A stretch of DNA of 64,000 nt, from NCBI GenBank assembly GCA_947501685.1, contig CANMWQ010000002.1:62001-126000 (forward strand), read 5' to 3'. The DNA comes from an uncultured Litoreibacter sp. (GTDB lineage Bacteria > Pseudomonadota > Alphaproteobacteria > Rhodobacterales > Rhodobacteraceae). The notes under the pieces are model-generated. The model saw only the letters and a program-made list of their open reading frames with translations, was not told the DNA's origin and did no database searches. Shown here piece by piece: positions 1 to 7,972 of the stretch (its first letter is position 1; every line of letters begins with the position of its first letter). Position numbers and translations under genes: made by a program.

Positions 1-1238
1 GGCGCGCCATCATCACTGTCAGAGGCGGGATGGCTTTGGTCGGACCAACCTCCTTGCCCGTCATCCACCCCGTTTTGATAGGTCAACGGCTCTAGCCCAA
101 GCGGCAGGAACAGCCCGTTTGCATTCGGGTTCGCGACCATGGCCCGCCAGCTTTCACGGGCCTGCGCCTTGTTTTCCAGATTGCTCTGCGGGCTGCCATC
201 CAACAGCACGGTCGCGTTGCGCATATCCGCGCCAATGTCGAATTTATGAGGCCCGAAAGCGACCCATTTGGTGTGTGCAGGGTTGTAAAGCTCTCCAAAC
301 CAGTGGTCAGCCTGATAGCTGCTCGTCCCATTATAGGTGATTGCGCTTGGGAAATTCACCGCAGCACCTGTCGCCGTTTTGCCCGTAAAGAGCGGGAATA
401 GAGCCTCTTCGAAATGTTCTGCAAAGGACCCGGGCGAGGCAAACCACGACACGGATGGCAAACCCACATGCTGACCATCTGCCGTTGCAAACGCATGCAA
501 CGCCGCGTCATCGGCCCAGGACCGCGACGTATTGCTGTCATCTACCAAATCCCGGAACCCCGTGCCGGACACGGCCTGGAACACAAGCGCAACCTTGTCG
601 CCCGGACGCTCTGCCATGAACACATTGGCCATTGCTGCAAGGGCAGCTGTATGCGGATCAGCAGAGCTGAGATGCTTCACGACCGGCCCACCGTCAAACC
701 ACATCGCCTGCACGGACTCGTCACTCAAGAGCGGCTCGGGCGACACTTGGTTATACACGGTCGAGCGGATCCGGACGACTTCTGACTGGCCCCACAACGC
801 GATCACATGGCCGACCCCGAACCGGTTCGGTGTCGAAGCGCGCGTCATCGGCTCTGACTTGATCCGCGCCTCGACCCGCAGCCAGTTTGCCTGGCGCGGC
901 ACGGTCACGTCGCCGCCCCAGTTGCCTGCGCCATCTACCGTTGCGAAATCTGTCCAGGCGGTTGGTGTCTCCCCCTCGGGGGCAAGGCGCAGCTCGATGG
1001 CTTCGCCTGCCGTGCCGGTGCCAGAGACGGGCACGACGGCCTCGCTTCGACCAAAAGCCGCACCGCTGTCGAACAAGGTCCGGTCGCGCGAAAAATCCGA
1101 GATCGAGATCGTCGTGAGCGGAACAAACACCTCGCCAGTGGGCTGAGGAAGAGAGGCCAATCCAAGGCCCAGCGCTGTGATCATAGGTGTCACTTTCGGT
1201 TTGGTCGGCCAAAAGGACAGGCAGGCAAGCCGCGCCAT
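1..1238 (-). CDS. SGNH/sialate-O-acetylesterase-like protein, partial (cut by left edge)
   Basis: An open frame of about 412 codons runs from an ATG at 1238 through the left edge, so the C-terminus is missing. A second in-frame ATG at 1184 is also possible. Visible features are a motif reading VIALWGQSE near residue 155, resembling the GQS block I of SGNH/SASA-type carbohydrate esterases (usually GQSN), and a DxxH-like segment (SDQSHP) close to the edge, resembling block V. The position beside polysaccharide genes fits removal of O-acetyl groups from a glycan. That is inference: the overall fold was not recognised and the asparagine after GQS is replaced by glutamate. A different secreted or surface protein is possible. 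The frame is clearly coding; the function is tentative. Confidence 0.5.
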   Translation of the reverse strand, partial: MARLACLSFWPTKPKVTPMITALGLGLASLPQPTGEVFVPLTTISISDFSRDRTLFDSGAAFGRSEAVVPVSGTGTAGEAIELRLAPEGETPTAWTDFATVDGAGNWGGDVTVPRQANWLRVEARIKSEPMTRASTPNRFGVGHVIALWGQSEVVRIRSTVYNQVSPEPLLSDESVQAMWFDGGPVVKHLSSADPHTAALAAMANVFMAERPGDKVALVFQAVSGTGFRDLVDDSNTSRSWADDAALHAFATADGQHVGLPSVSWFASPGSFAEHFEEALFPLFTGKTATGAAVNFPSAITYNGTSSYQADHWFGELYNPAHTKWVAFGPHKFDIGADMRNATVLLDGSPQSNLENKAQARESWRAMVANPNANGLFLPLGLEPLTYQNGVDDGQGGWSDQSHPASDSDDGA

Positions 1239-1383
1239 CGAGGCAACCCTCCAAAGAGCGCCCGGTCCCCTAGGCACGAGATGTCTCTGAAAATCCGGGC
1301 CCGACCACGTCGGCGCTCCGCTGCGGCGAGGGATGTAGCATGATGTGCCGGCTGTTGCCGAAAACCCCAGAGACCGCGCGCGC

Positions 1384-1914
1384 CTAGGTCAACCCAGCCG
1401 CGGCCAGTTCATGCTCGCGGCTGTCGGCACATCGCAACCGCCCGTAAGCTCCGGTCTGCACATCCCTACGGATCACCCGCGCCGGGTTTCCTGCAACCAC
1501 GCTTCGCGCAGGCACATCCCGCGTGACCACTGCGCCCGCCGCCACGATGCTGCCATCCCCAATGCTGACCCCGGGCAGGATCAGGCTGCGCGCGCCGATA
1601 AAGCAATCCGCGCCGATCCTTGTATGCAAATACACCCCACGGGTGCGGTCATGGGTCAGCACAATTGCCTGCAACGCCACATAGCTGCGCGCGCCGACAT
1701 GCACGCCAATAGGGAAAGTGCGGTCCAGCCGCGCCGACAGCGAAATCTGCGCATCCTTGGCAATATCCATACCGTAAACCCGCACCAGCCACGCCCGCCG
1801 CAGGCCAACCAGCACCCGCCGCAAAAAGCTCAGCCGGTTCAACCCGCGACGTCGGGCCTTCCGCGGCTGGGGCGTGCTGATCGTGGCATCGGTCATATCC
1901 GGCTCCGCTGACAT
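1384..1914 (-). CDS. Hexapeptide-repeat acetyltransferase (WcaF/CysE-like fold)
   Basis: A protein of 176 aa from the ATG at 1914. The C-terminal half is a left-handed beta-helix with hexapeptide repeats (IGADCFIGARSLILPGVSIG) and ends in the VVAGNPARVIRR motif typical of O-acetyltransferases that modify exopolysaccharide sugars with acetyl-CoA. A basic stretch (PRKARRRG) precedes the helix. The frame stays open upstream to 2136, but that extension has a composition unlike the family and would overlap the next gene, so the shorter start is preferred. It is divergent from the polymerase gene, with about 70 bp between starts. The acceptor sugar cannot be told from sequence. Confidence 0.8.
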   Translation of the reverse strand: MSAEPDMTDATISTPQPRKARRRGLNRLSFLRRVLVGLRRAWLVRVYGMDIAKDAQISLSARLDRTFPIGVHVGARSYVALQAIVLTHDRTRGVYLHTRIGADCFIGARSLILPGVSIGDGSIVAAGAVVTRDVPARSVVAGNPARVIRRDVQTGAYGRLRCADSREHELAAAGLT

Positions 1915-1983
1915 TTGTGCTGCCGTAAGTCTAAAGCCGGAAATCTTTACAGAATGATAACGGTTAACGAGCAGTTTACCGGT

Positions 1984-3276
1984 ATGAACATCGCGCTCCC
2001 CACCCCTCGGCTGGCCCGGCCCGTGCTGGCCTACATGATCTGTATCATCCTCCCCATCCGCGTCATGGCCGGCCCGCTGCAACTGACAACGCTGCGTCTC
2101 TACATGCTGGCGATGCTCGTCCCCCTGCTGATCCATCTGGCGCGCAGCCGCAGATTTCGCCCGACGGGGCCGGACATCTGCCTGACGCTGTTAGTCATCT
2201 GGGTCGGTGTCGCCATGTCCGTCAACACCCCGGCGCAGGCGATAGAGCACACAGGCATCACCGCACTCGAACTTCTCGGAGGCTACTTTCTCGCCCGGAT
2301 CTGCATCACAAACCCGGGCCAGTTCTACGCACTCGTAAAGACCCTAACGCTGCTGATTATGCTCTGTCTGCCACTGGCAGTTTTTGAAACCGTCACCGGC
2401 AGACCTCCTCTCATTGAGCTGATCCGTGCCATCCCCGCCCTGTCATCGGTTGAGGTCGTCAGCATAGCGCCCCGCCTTGGGTTAGAGCGGGTACAAGGAG
2501 TCTTCGCCCATCCGATCCATTTCGGCCTGTTCTGCTCCACCGCTGTGTCGTTGCTTTTCATGGGCCTGTCACAGCATCTCAGCCTCGGCATCCGCCTCGC
2601 GGGCCTCGGCTGCGTCACCTTCACCGCATTCCTCGCCCTCTCCAGCGGAGCCTTCCTGTCCGTGCTCATCCAGCTTTTCCTGATCAGTTGGGCCGTAGTC
2701 TTCGCTGGTCTCAAAAGCAAATGGCTGGTGCTGCTTGCCGCCTGCGCGGTGGCCTATATCTTCGTCGATCTGGTCTCGAATCGGTCCCCGATGAGGGTCT
2801 TTTTCAGCTACGCCACCTTCTCGGCGCATAACGCCTATTGGCGCAGCCTGATTTTTGAGTGGGGCATGGTGAATGTCTGGAGCAACCCGGCCTTCGGGCT
2901 AGGACTCAACGACTGGGTGCGCCCGCATTTCATGTATTCCGGCAGCATGGATAATTTCTGGCTCGCAGGCGCGGTCCGCTACGGCATCCCCGGCTTTCTT
3001 CTACTGGCTACGGGCTGGGGCTGGGGCCTGATCCGGGTCGCGCGCAGCCCCACACCCTATCCACATCTTAAAGCAGCATGGCTGATCTGCATGATCGGCC
3101 TGTCCTTCACCCTGGCCACGGTCCATGTCTGGACCGCCGTCTATTCCTTTGTCTTCTTCCTGTTTGGCGCAGGTCAGTGGTTGGCGGCAACCGTCACGCG
3201 GCCAACCGCTCCTACAGCCCTAACTTTCACGCGACCCTTGGCGGCGGGCTTTTGCAGAATGGTACCACGACCATGA
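1984..3276 (+). CDS. O-antigen ligase / Wzy-like polysaccharide polymerase
   Basis: A hydrophobic protein of about 430 aa with roughly ten membrane segments and a large periplasmic loop before the last helices (FSYATFSAHNAYWRSLIFEW). The layout matches the O-antigen ligase/Wzy family, which polymerises or transfers undecaprenyl-linked repeat units on the periplasmic face. The ATG at 1984 puts a short leader before the first helix; an ATG at 1954 is equally possible and neither has a strong ribosome site. The stop overlaps the next start in an ATGA at 3273-3276, so it is translationally coupled to the GT2 gene. The family is called from topology and neighbours; ligase and polymerase cannot be separated. 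Confidence 0.75.
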   Translation: MNIALPTPRLARPVLAYMICIILPIRVMAGPLQLTTLRLYMLAMLVPLLIHLARSRRFRPTGPDICLTLLVIWVGVAMSVNTPAQAIEHTGITALELLGGYFLARICITNPGQFYALVKTLTLLIMLCLPLAVFETVTGRPPLIELIRAIPALSSVEVVSIAPRLGLERVQGVFAHPIHFGLFCSTAVSLLFMGLSQHLSLGIRLAGLGCVTFTAFLALSSGAFLSVLIQLFLISWAVVFAGLKSKWLVLLAACAVAYIFVDLVSNRSPMRVFFSYATFSAHNAYWRSLIFEWGMVNVWSNPAFGLGLNDWVRPHFMYSGSMDNFWLAGAVRYGIPGFLLLATGWGWGLIRVARSPTPYPHLKAAWLICMIGLSFTLATVHVWTAVYSFVFFLFGAGQWLAATVTRPTAPTALTFTRPLAAGFCRMVPRP

Positions 3277-4211
3277 ATAATCTCGGGGTCGTAGTCGTCG
3301 CCTATAACGCGGCCGATGTCATTCGCGATTGTCTCGAGACGCTGCTGGCCGCCAGCGCTGACGCAAAGGTGGTCGTGGTCAACAACGCCTCCACCGACAA
3401 CACGGCTCAGGTGCTTGAAGACTGGAGAACGGGCCACGACGGCTACCAGCCAGATGCGCTGCCTTTTGCGGTGATAGCAGTGTCTAAACCACTACGAAGC
3501 ACCGATCTCACCATCATCGACGCGCCACATAACGGAGGCTTCGCCGCTGGGGTGAATATCGGTTTGAAACACTGTCTGGCAGATCCGCATGTCGACCGTG
3601 TCTGGGTGGTCAACCCCGACACGCTGACGCCCTCTGGCACCCCGCAAGCCATCGCGGAGGCCCCGGCTGATTTTGCCTTGATGGGAGGGCGTATTCTCTA
3701 TGCAGCGCCGCCCCATCGCATCCAGATCGACGGCGGTACCATCGACAGGTGGACAGGTGTAACCGGCAATCTCAATCTGGGCGCGCCATGTGATGCCGCC
3801 CCAAGCGCGCCGCACGACATGGCCTTCATCTCCGGCGCAAGCATGGTCGCCTCACGCCGTTTCATCGAGGCCGCAGGACCGATGTCTGAATGCTACTTTC
3901 TCTACTATGAAGAGGTCGACTGGGCCCTAAAGCGCGGCAACCTGCCCCTGACCTATTGCAGGGAGGCCGTCGTTTACCATCATGCGGGCACCGCAATCGG
4001 CTCCCCAACCCTGGACGCGCTGCCATCGCCGTTTTCGGCCTATTACAAACACCGCGCACGGATGATGTTTCTCAGGCGCCATTTCCCGGCCTCAATGCCA
4101 GTAGGGTACCTCTACGGCTTGGCCAAAACCGCGCAATCCTTCCTGAAGGGCCACCTGGCTTTGGGCTGGGCGATCCTGTGCGGCCTGCACGGTGTCAGGC
4201 CCCCTCGCTGA
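3273..4211 (+). CDS. Glycosyltransferase family 2
   Basis: A protein of 312 aa beginning at the ATG that overlaps the previous stop by 4 bp. The N-terminus has the GT-A nucleotide-sugar fold: VVVVAYNAADVIRDCLETLL, then VVVNNASTDNT, a DxD-like site in WVVNPDTLTP, and later YFLYYEEVDWALK, the ED-type catalytic region of rhamnosyl-like GT2 enzymes. It probably adds a sugar to the lipid-linked exopolysaccharide repeat at the inner face of the membrane. The end runs 17 bp into the convergent PssE-like gene. Donor and acceptor are not predictable. A longer upstream start in the same frame would lie inside the polymerase gene and is rejected. Confidence 0.87.
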   Translation: MNNLGVVVVAYNAADVIRDCLETLLAASADAKVVVVNNASTDNTAQVLEDWRTGHDGYQPDALPFAVIAVSKPLRSTDLTIIDAPHNGGFAAGVNIGLKHCLADPHVDRVWVVNPDTLTPSGTPQAIAEAPADFALMGGRILYAAPPHRIQIDGGTIDRWTGVTGNLNLGAPCDAAPSAPHDMAFISGASMVASRRFIEAAGPMSECYFLYYEEVDWALKRGNLPLTYCREAVVYHHAGTAIGSPTLDALPSPFSAYYKHRARMMFLRRHFPASMPVGYLYGLAKTAQSFLKGHLALGWAILCGLHGVRPPR

Positions 4212-4665
4212 TAAAGCTGCGCAACCCGCTGACAAGCCCGTCCAGCGCGGGGGGCGCGTGCGACACCGGCGGCTCAAAATTGTAGTCCAACAGCTCTTCG
4301 AGCTTGTCCTCGCTCCAGATCGCCGTGATCCCTTCATGCCCCAACATCTGGCGGGCTGTGCCTTGCTGGTGATCGTTGCGATGCTCACCCAAACTGGCGC
4401 GTCGTGGCAGAACTATGAGCGGAATACTGGCCTCCCGCGCGGCCATGATCGTCCCGATCCCGGCATGGGCCACAATAAGCCGCGCGCGGGCCAGAACGTC
4501 GCTATACCGCGTACCGTTCATCTGCGGCTCAACGATCATATTCTTGCATGTTGTTGGCGCGTAGGTCTGGGCGATCACAGGCTCGTAAAGTCGGCCTGCA
4601 ATCTCGTCCATCGCTTCGATCAGACGCGGGAAGGGCAGCTGCGTCCCCACCGTCACAAAGATCAT
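4195..4665 (-). CDS. PssE/Alg13-like glycosyltransferase subunit (UDP-sugar binding)
   Basis: A protein of 156 aa starting MIFVTVGTQLPFPRLIEAMD and containing the nucleotide-sugar site HAGIGTIMAAREASIPLIV, followed by a basic RRASLGEHRNDHQ segment. This is the C-terminal half of a GT28/GT1-type enzyme, as in PssE of Rhizobium exopolysaccharide synthesis and Alg13 of eukaryotes. The start overlaps the stop of the PssD-like gene by 4 bp (4662-4665), so the halves are co-translated and should form one transferase. In Rhizobium PssDE adds glucuronic acid; that donor is only an analogy here. Confidence 0.85.
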   Translation of the reverse strand: MIFVTVGTQLPFPRLIEAMDEIAGRLYEPVIAQTYAPTTCKNMIVEPQMNGTRYSDVLARARLIVAHAGIGTIMAAREASIPLIVLPRRASLGEHRNDHQQGTARQMLGHEGITAIWSEDKLEELLDYNFEPPVSHAPPALDGLVSGLRSFISEGA

Positions 4666-5093
4666 AGTACCGCACCCACATAGGTAGCGCCGGTGCGGTC
4701 CGACACCTCCGGCCATTGCGTCAGCCAAAGCTGCGCAAATGGCTTCGACAGACGGCCCGACAGCGACATGTGCTCCGTATTGGCAATGGAGTCGATCCAT
4801 ACTGTCCGTGCGCCAAACAATGTGCCAACGATCAGCGCCATCAACCCGGGCAAAGCACCGGTGGAGACGACCACATCAGGCCGCACCTTGCGCATGATCG
4901 CGATAAGCTGCACCACATTTGTAAGAGCGCGCCACCATTGGGTCCGGCTGCATTCGCTGACGCTAAATTCTGTCAGGCTGGGATCGGTCGACACGTATCT
5001 GACCTCATGGCCTTCATAGGCACCGCTCAGGGCTTTCATCTGTCTATAATGTCCGCCCTTCGAGGAGACGGCGAGGATGGTTTTGCATGTCAT
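4662..5093 (-). CDS. PssD/Alg14-like glycosyltransferase subunit (membrane anchor)
   Basis: A protein of 143 aa with the Alg14 signature near the N-terminus (LAVSSKGGHYRQMKALS), a VVSTGALPGLMALIVGTLFG segment that could associate with the membrane, and a conserved WIDSIANTEHMSLSGR stretch. In the Alg13/Alg14 and PssE/PssD pairs this subunit recruits the catalytic partner to the membrane and binds the lipid-linked acceptor. It is first of the two-gene minus-strand operon and overlaps the PssE-like gene by 4 bp. The 250 bp upstream, shared with the plus-strand Wzz gene, hold the promoters for both directions. Confidence 0.83.
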   Translation of the reverse strand: MTCKTILAVSSKGGHYRQMKALSGAYEGHEVRYVSTDPSLTEFSVSECSRTQWWRALTNVVQLIAIMRKVRPDVVVSTGALPGLMALIVGTLFGARTVWIDSIANTEHMSLSGRLSKPFAQLWLTQWPEVSDRTGATYVGAVL

Positions 5094-5344
5094 CGGTGGG
5101 ATCCTTCGGTTCGTTCACTATGCCTGTTCAACCGCGCCTCACAGCGCAGCCCCACCTGATTCCCCGTCCGTTGCGAGACGCACCCATGGTCTCCTTATTC
5201 CAAAAGCCAAACGCTCCTTTTCGTCTGAATCTGCCGCTCACGTTTCCGCGAGCCTCACCTCGAAAAGAAACGAATTGGATTAATTATGTCTTAAGTTTTC
5301 AAGGCTTTGATCGGCAAAGGATATAAACCGCCAGAAAGCCATTG
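5094..5344. other. Divergent intergenic region of the exopolysaccharide locus
   Basis: About 250 bp between the divergent pssD-like and Wzz-like genes. It must hold a promoter for each direction. The stretch at 5270-5330 is AT-richer than its surroundings. Short open frames cross the region but show no recognisable protein and no ribosome site. No convincing operator repeat was seen. Confidence 0.4.
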
Positions 5345-6544
5345 ATGATCACCTCCGACCGCAAATACATTCGATGGCTCGTGTTGCGCCAATTGCCCAT
5401 GGCGGCAGGGGTGTTCATGCTTTTGAGTAGCATCGTCATTGTCGGCGTGACTTTCCTCAAAGTGCCCATGACCGCCACCGCCTTTCTGATGGAGGGAGCC
5501 CCCTCCCTCGCACAAAACACCGCTGCGTCCGCGGATTTCACCGCTGGACCCGCCCACCTTCAACGCATCGAAAACCGGGTCACCACGCAAGCTAATCTGG
5601 CGGCGGCACTGGACGCCATCGGCGCGCAGATGCCCGTTGAGACCTTCCGAAACGCTATCAGCATAGACACAGTCGCTGGCCGTGATCGCGCCACCACCAT
5701 GTCAATCTCTGTCACCGACCCCGACGCGGAATTCGCCACCGACGCCGCCAATCAGCTGGCCCAGATGGTGCTCTTAGAGAACGATACCATCGCGCGCGAA
5801 CGCACCAACGAAGCGCTGCAATTCTTCCGTCAGGAGGTCACCTCAAGCAAGACGCGGCTCGACAAGGAATTCGACGCCCTACTCCGGTTCAAGCAGGCCA
5901 AGGCCGGCGTCCTGCCAGAAGATTCCGCCCGCTATCTGGACCTGCGCAAGATACTCATCCACCGCGAAACCATTCGCGGGCCATCTTCCCTGTCAGACAC
6001 AACCCGCGAACGCCTCACCACGGAGCTGGGCGCCGCACGCGGGTTGTTTGCCGAAATCCACCCCACGGTGCGCGCGCTGACCTCGCGGCTGAACAATGTC
6101 GCCCCCAGTGGGGCTGAGGAAAACGCCCCGCTGGCAGAGCTCACCGATGTCGCCAGCCAGCTGGTCCGCATCGACGCCCGCCTCGCGGAAATCCCGGCCA
6201 ACAGCCTCGCACTTAGCGCTTTGGAACGTGACCACGCGCTGGCCGAAGAACAATACACTGCCGCCGTCTCACGGCTGGAAGCCGCTGCCGCAGAGGCACG
6301 GCGCGCGGCCCGTGAAAACGGCTCACGGCTCACAATCGTTGAACGCGCCTCTCCGCCCAGTTTGCCCGAAGGGCCACGCCAGAAAATCGCGTTTGCAGGC
6401 GGCCTCGCGCTGGCGTTTCTGATCGCCCTTGGCACTGCGATCCTGCGCGGTCGCAACGATCCCTTCATCAGACAACCCCGCGACATTGAGGCTAGCCTGA
6501 ACATGCGCCCCTACGCCGTCATTCCAAACATGCGTCCCGCCTAG
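5345..6544 (+). CDS. Wzz/GumC-like polysaccharide chain-length determinant
   Basis: A protein of 399 aa with a membrane segment near residues 18-38 (AAGVFMLLSSIVIVGVTFLK), a long periplasmic domain rich in predicted coiled coil (residues about 140-330), and a second membrane segment near 345-365 (IAFAGGLALAFLIALGTAIL). This is the polysaccharide copolymerase topology that sets chain length together with a Wzy polymerase. It stops after the second helix, and the cytoplasmic kinase-like domain is a separate gene 10 bp downstream, the two-protein arrangement of Gram-positive CapA/CapB rather than one-piece Wzc. The ATG at 5345 is chosen over a TTG one codon upstream. Confidence 0.82.
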   Translation: MITSDRKYIRWLVLRQLPMAAGVFMLLSSIVIVGVTFLKVPMTATAFLMEGAPSLAQNTAASADFTAGPAHLQRIENRVTTQANLAAALDAIGAQMPVETFRNAISIDTVAGRDRATTMSISVTDPDAEFATDAANQLAQMVLLENDTIARERTNEALQFFRQEVTSSKTRLDKEFDALLRFKQAKAGVLPEDSARYLDLRKILIHRETIRGPSSLSDTTRERLTTELGAARGLFAEIHPTVRALTSRLNNVAPSGAEENAPLAELTDVASQLVRIDARLAEIPANSLALSALERDHALAEEQYTAAVSRLEAAAAEARRAARENGSRLTIVERASPPSLPEGPRQKIAFAGGLALAFLIALGTAILRGRNDPFIRQPRDIEASLNMRPYAVIPNMRPA

Positions 6545-6554
6545 ATCGGAGCCA

Positions 6555-7355
6555 ATGATGCAACATGTGACCAACACCAAAGAGCTGTTCGCCACCGCGC
6601 AAACCAAGCCCGCGCAGGCGCCGCTGCCCGAAATCCAGTGGCATCGCACCAAATCCGATCCGACACGTGCGTGGCTGAGGCTAAACGAGGCCACGATCCC
6701 AGCCACCGCCCCCGTGCGTCAACCCGTCGACGCTGACACACAGGCCGCACTGGATCTGCTGCGGTCCCGGCTGTTGCGGCAAATGCGGCAAACCGGCATC
6801 CGCAAGCTGGCCCTGACATCGCCCACACATGGCTGCGGCACCACCACCTTGGCCACGCGGCTAGCGCTTGGCCTTGCAAGCCAGATCGACCTCAAGGTGA
6901 TGCTCTTGGACCTTAACCTGCGCAAACCCGAGCTGAGCAATCAATTCGCCATCACGGGCATCACCGCGCGCCAAACAGCCCTGACCGGCACCCGACGCGA
7001 ATTTGACAGCAGCGCGGTGCGCGTGGGCCATAACCTCGCGCTGAGCCTGTTCACGCAACCCGAACCCCGCGCCGCCGAGGCGCTGGGAACACTGCGCGCC
7101 CGCGCCTTGATCAATCAGTTGGAGCGGGAGTTCGAGCCCGACCTGATGCTCTTCGACCTGCCCCCCACCTTGGCCTGCGATGACATGGTCGCCGCCGCTG
7201 ATCTGTACGACGCGGCCCTTCTGGTGGCCCGCGCGGATCACTCTACCTCCGACCAGATCGACCGCGCGGAACGACTAATCTCAGAGCAAAAACCCTGCCT
7301 TGGGGTGGTGGTCAACGCATGCCGCTTTGGAGTGGCCTATGACCGTCACCACTGA
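6555..7355 (+). CDS. ExoP/CpsD-like P-loop protein with altered Walker A
   Basis: A protein of 266 aa from an ATG with GGAG 5-8 bp upstream. It resembles the cytoplasmic BY-kinase domain of polysaccharide copolymerases: Walker A region LALTSPTHGCGTTTLATRLA (residues 86-105), Walker A-prime VMLLDLNLRKP with Asp119, and Walker B LMLFDLPP. The lysine expected at position 96 of GxGK[ST] is threonine, read directly as ACC in GGC TGC GGC ACC ACC ACC. The tail lacks the tyrosine cluster that BY-kinases autophosphorylate; only one Tyr lies near the end. It may be a regulatory partner of the Wzz protein rather than a kinase. It overlaps the next gene by 17 bp. Confidence 0.78.
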   Translation: MMQHVTNTKELFATAQTKPAQAPLPEIQWHRTKSDPTRAWLRLNEATIPATAPVRQPVDADTQAALDLLRSRLLRQMRQTGIRKLALTSPTHGCGTTTLATRLALGLASQIDLKVMLLDLNLRKPELSNQFAITGITARQTALTGTRREFDSSAVRVGHNLALSLFTQPEPRAAEALGTLRARALINQLEREFEPDLMLFDLPPTLACDDMVAAADLYDAALLVARADHSTSDQIDRAERLISEQKPCLGVVVNACRFGVAYDRHH

Positions 7356-7944
7356 CCATATCTTCAAACCTGACCTGAAAAAACTGACCCTAAACAAGAC
7401 GAAAAGGGGGATCAGGGCCGTTCTGTCACTTCTCGATCCACGCGCTTGGCTGCATCTTTTGCGCATCGTGAACTACTATAACCACACCCATGTCGCCCAA
7501 CGCAGGCTGCTGCAAACAGGGGATGCCTGCACGATCAGCCCCACTGGCTCCTTTGCGAATGCCGGAAATATCCACCTGGGCCAGGCCGCGCATATCGGGG
7601 CGAATTGCAGCCTCTGGGCCGGGCAAACGCATGGCACGATCAGAGCAGGCGACAACCTGTTGCTTGGCCCCAATGTCACCATCACCGCCGCGAATTACGA
7701 CTTTCACGCGGGCACCCCGGTCACCAAGCAACCCATGGCAGAGCAGCCCGTCACCCTCGGCCATGACGTCTGGATCGGGGCAAACGCGGTCATTCTGCCC
7801 GGCGTCAGTATTGGAGATGGCGCAATCATCGGCGCAGGCACCGTTGTCACCCGCAATGTCCCGGCGGGTGCAGTTGTCGCAGGAAGCCCGGCCAAGGCAA
7901 TCGGTCAGCGTCAGGTGGTTGTGGGTCCAGCCATCACCGCGTAA
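7339..7944 (+). CDS. Hexapeptide-repeat O-acetyltransferase
   Basis: A protein of 201 aa beginning MTVTTDHIFKPD inside the end of the preceding gene. The left-handed beta-helix runs from about residue 65 (NAGNIHLGQAAHIGANCSLW) to VTLGHDVWIGANAVILPGVS and closes with VVAGSPAKAIG. The HDVWIGANAVIL segment and the histidine near NYDFHAG are typical of the acetyl-CoA-dependent CatB/WcaF-type acetyltransferases. It probably acetylates the exopolysaccharide or its precursor. It is the last gene of the Wzz operon; gpmI follows after 28 bp but belongs to the housekeeping set. Confidence 0.82.
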   Translation: MTVTTDHIFKPDLKKLTLNKTKRGIRAVLSLLDPRAWLHLLRIVNYYNHTHVAQRRLLQTGDACTISPTGSFANAGNIHLGQAAHIGANCSLWAGQTHGTIRAGDNLLLGPNVTITAANYDFHAGTPVTKQPMAEQPVTLGHDVWIGANAVILPGVSIGDGAIIGAGTVVTRNVPAGAVVAGSPAKAIGQRQVVVGPAITA

Positions 7945-7972
7945 CTTGTGCCTCAAATGAGGACGAGCACCG

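Noticed and set aside
751-1254. Minus-strand frame of 167 codons at the left end
   Set aside because: It lies in another frame of the longer open gene running off the left edge; it is Arg/Trp-rich and lacks the motifs seen in that frame.
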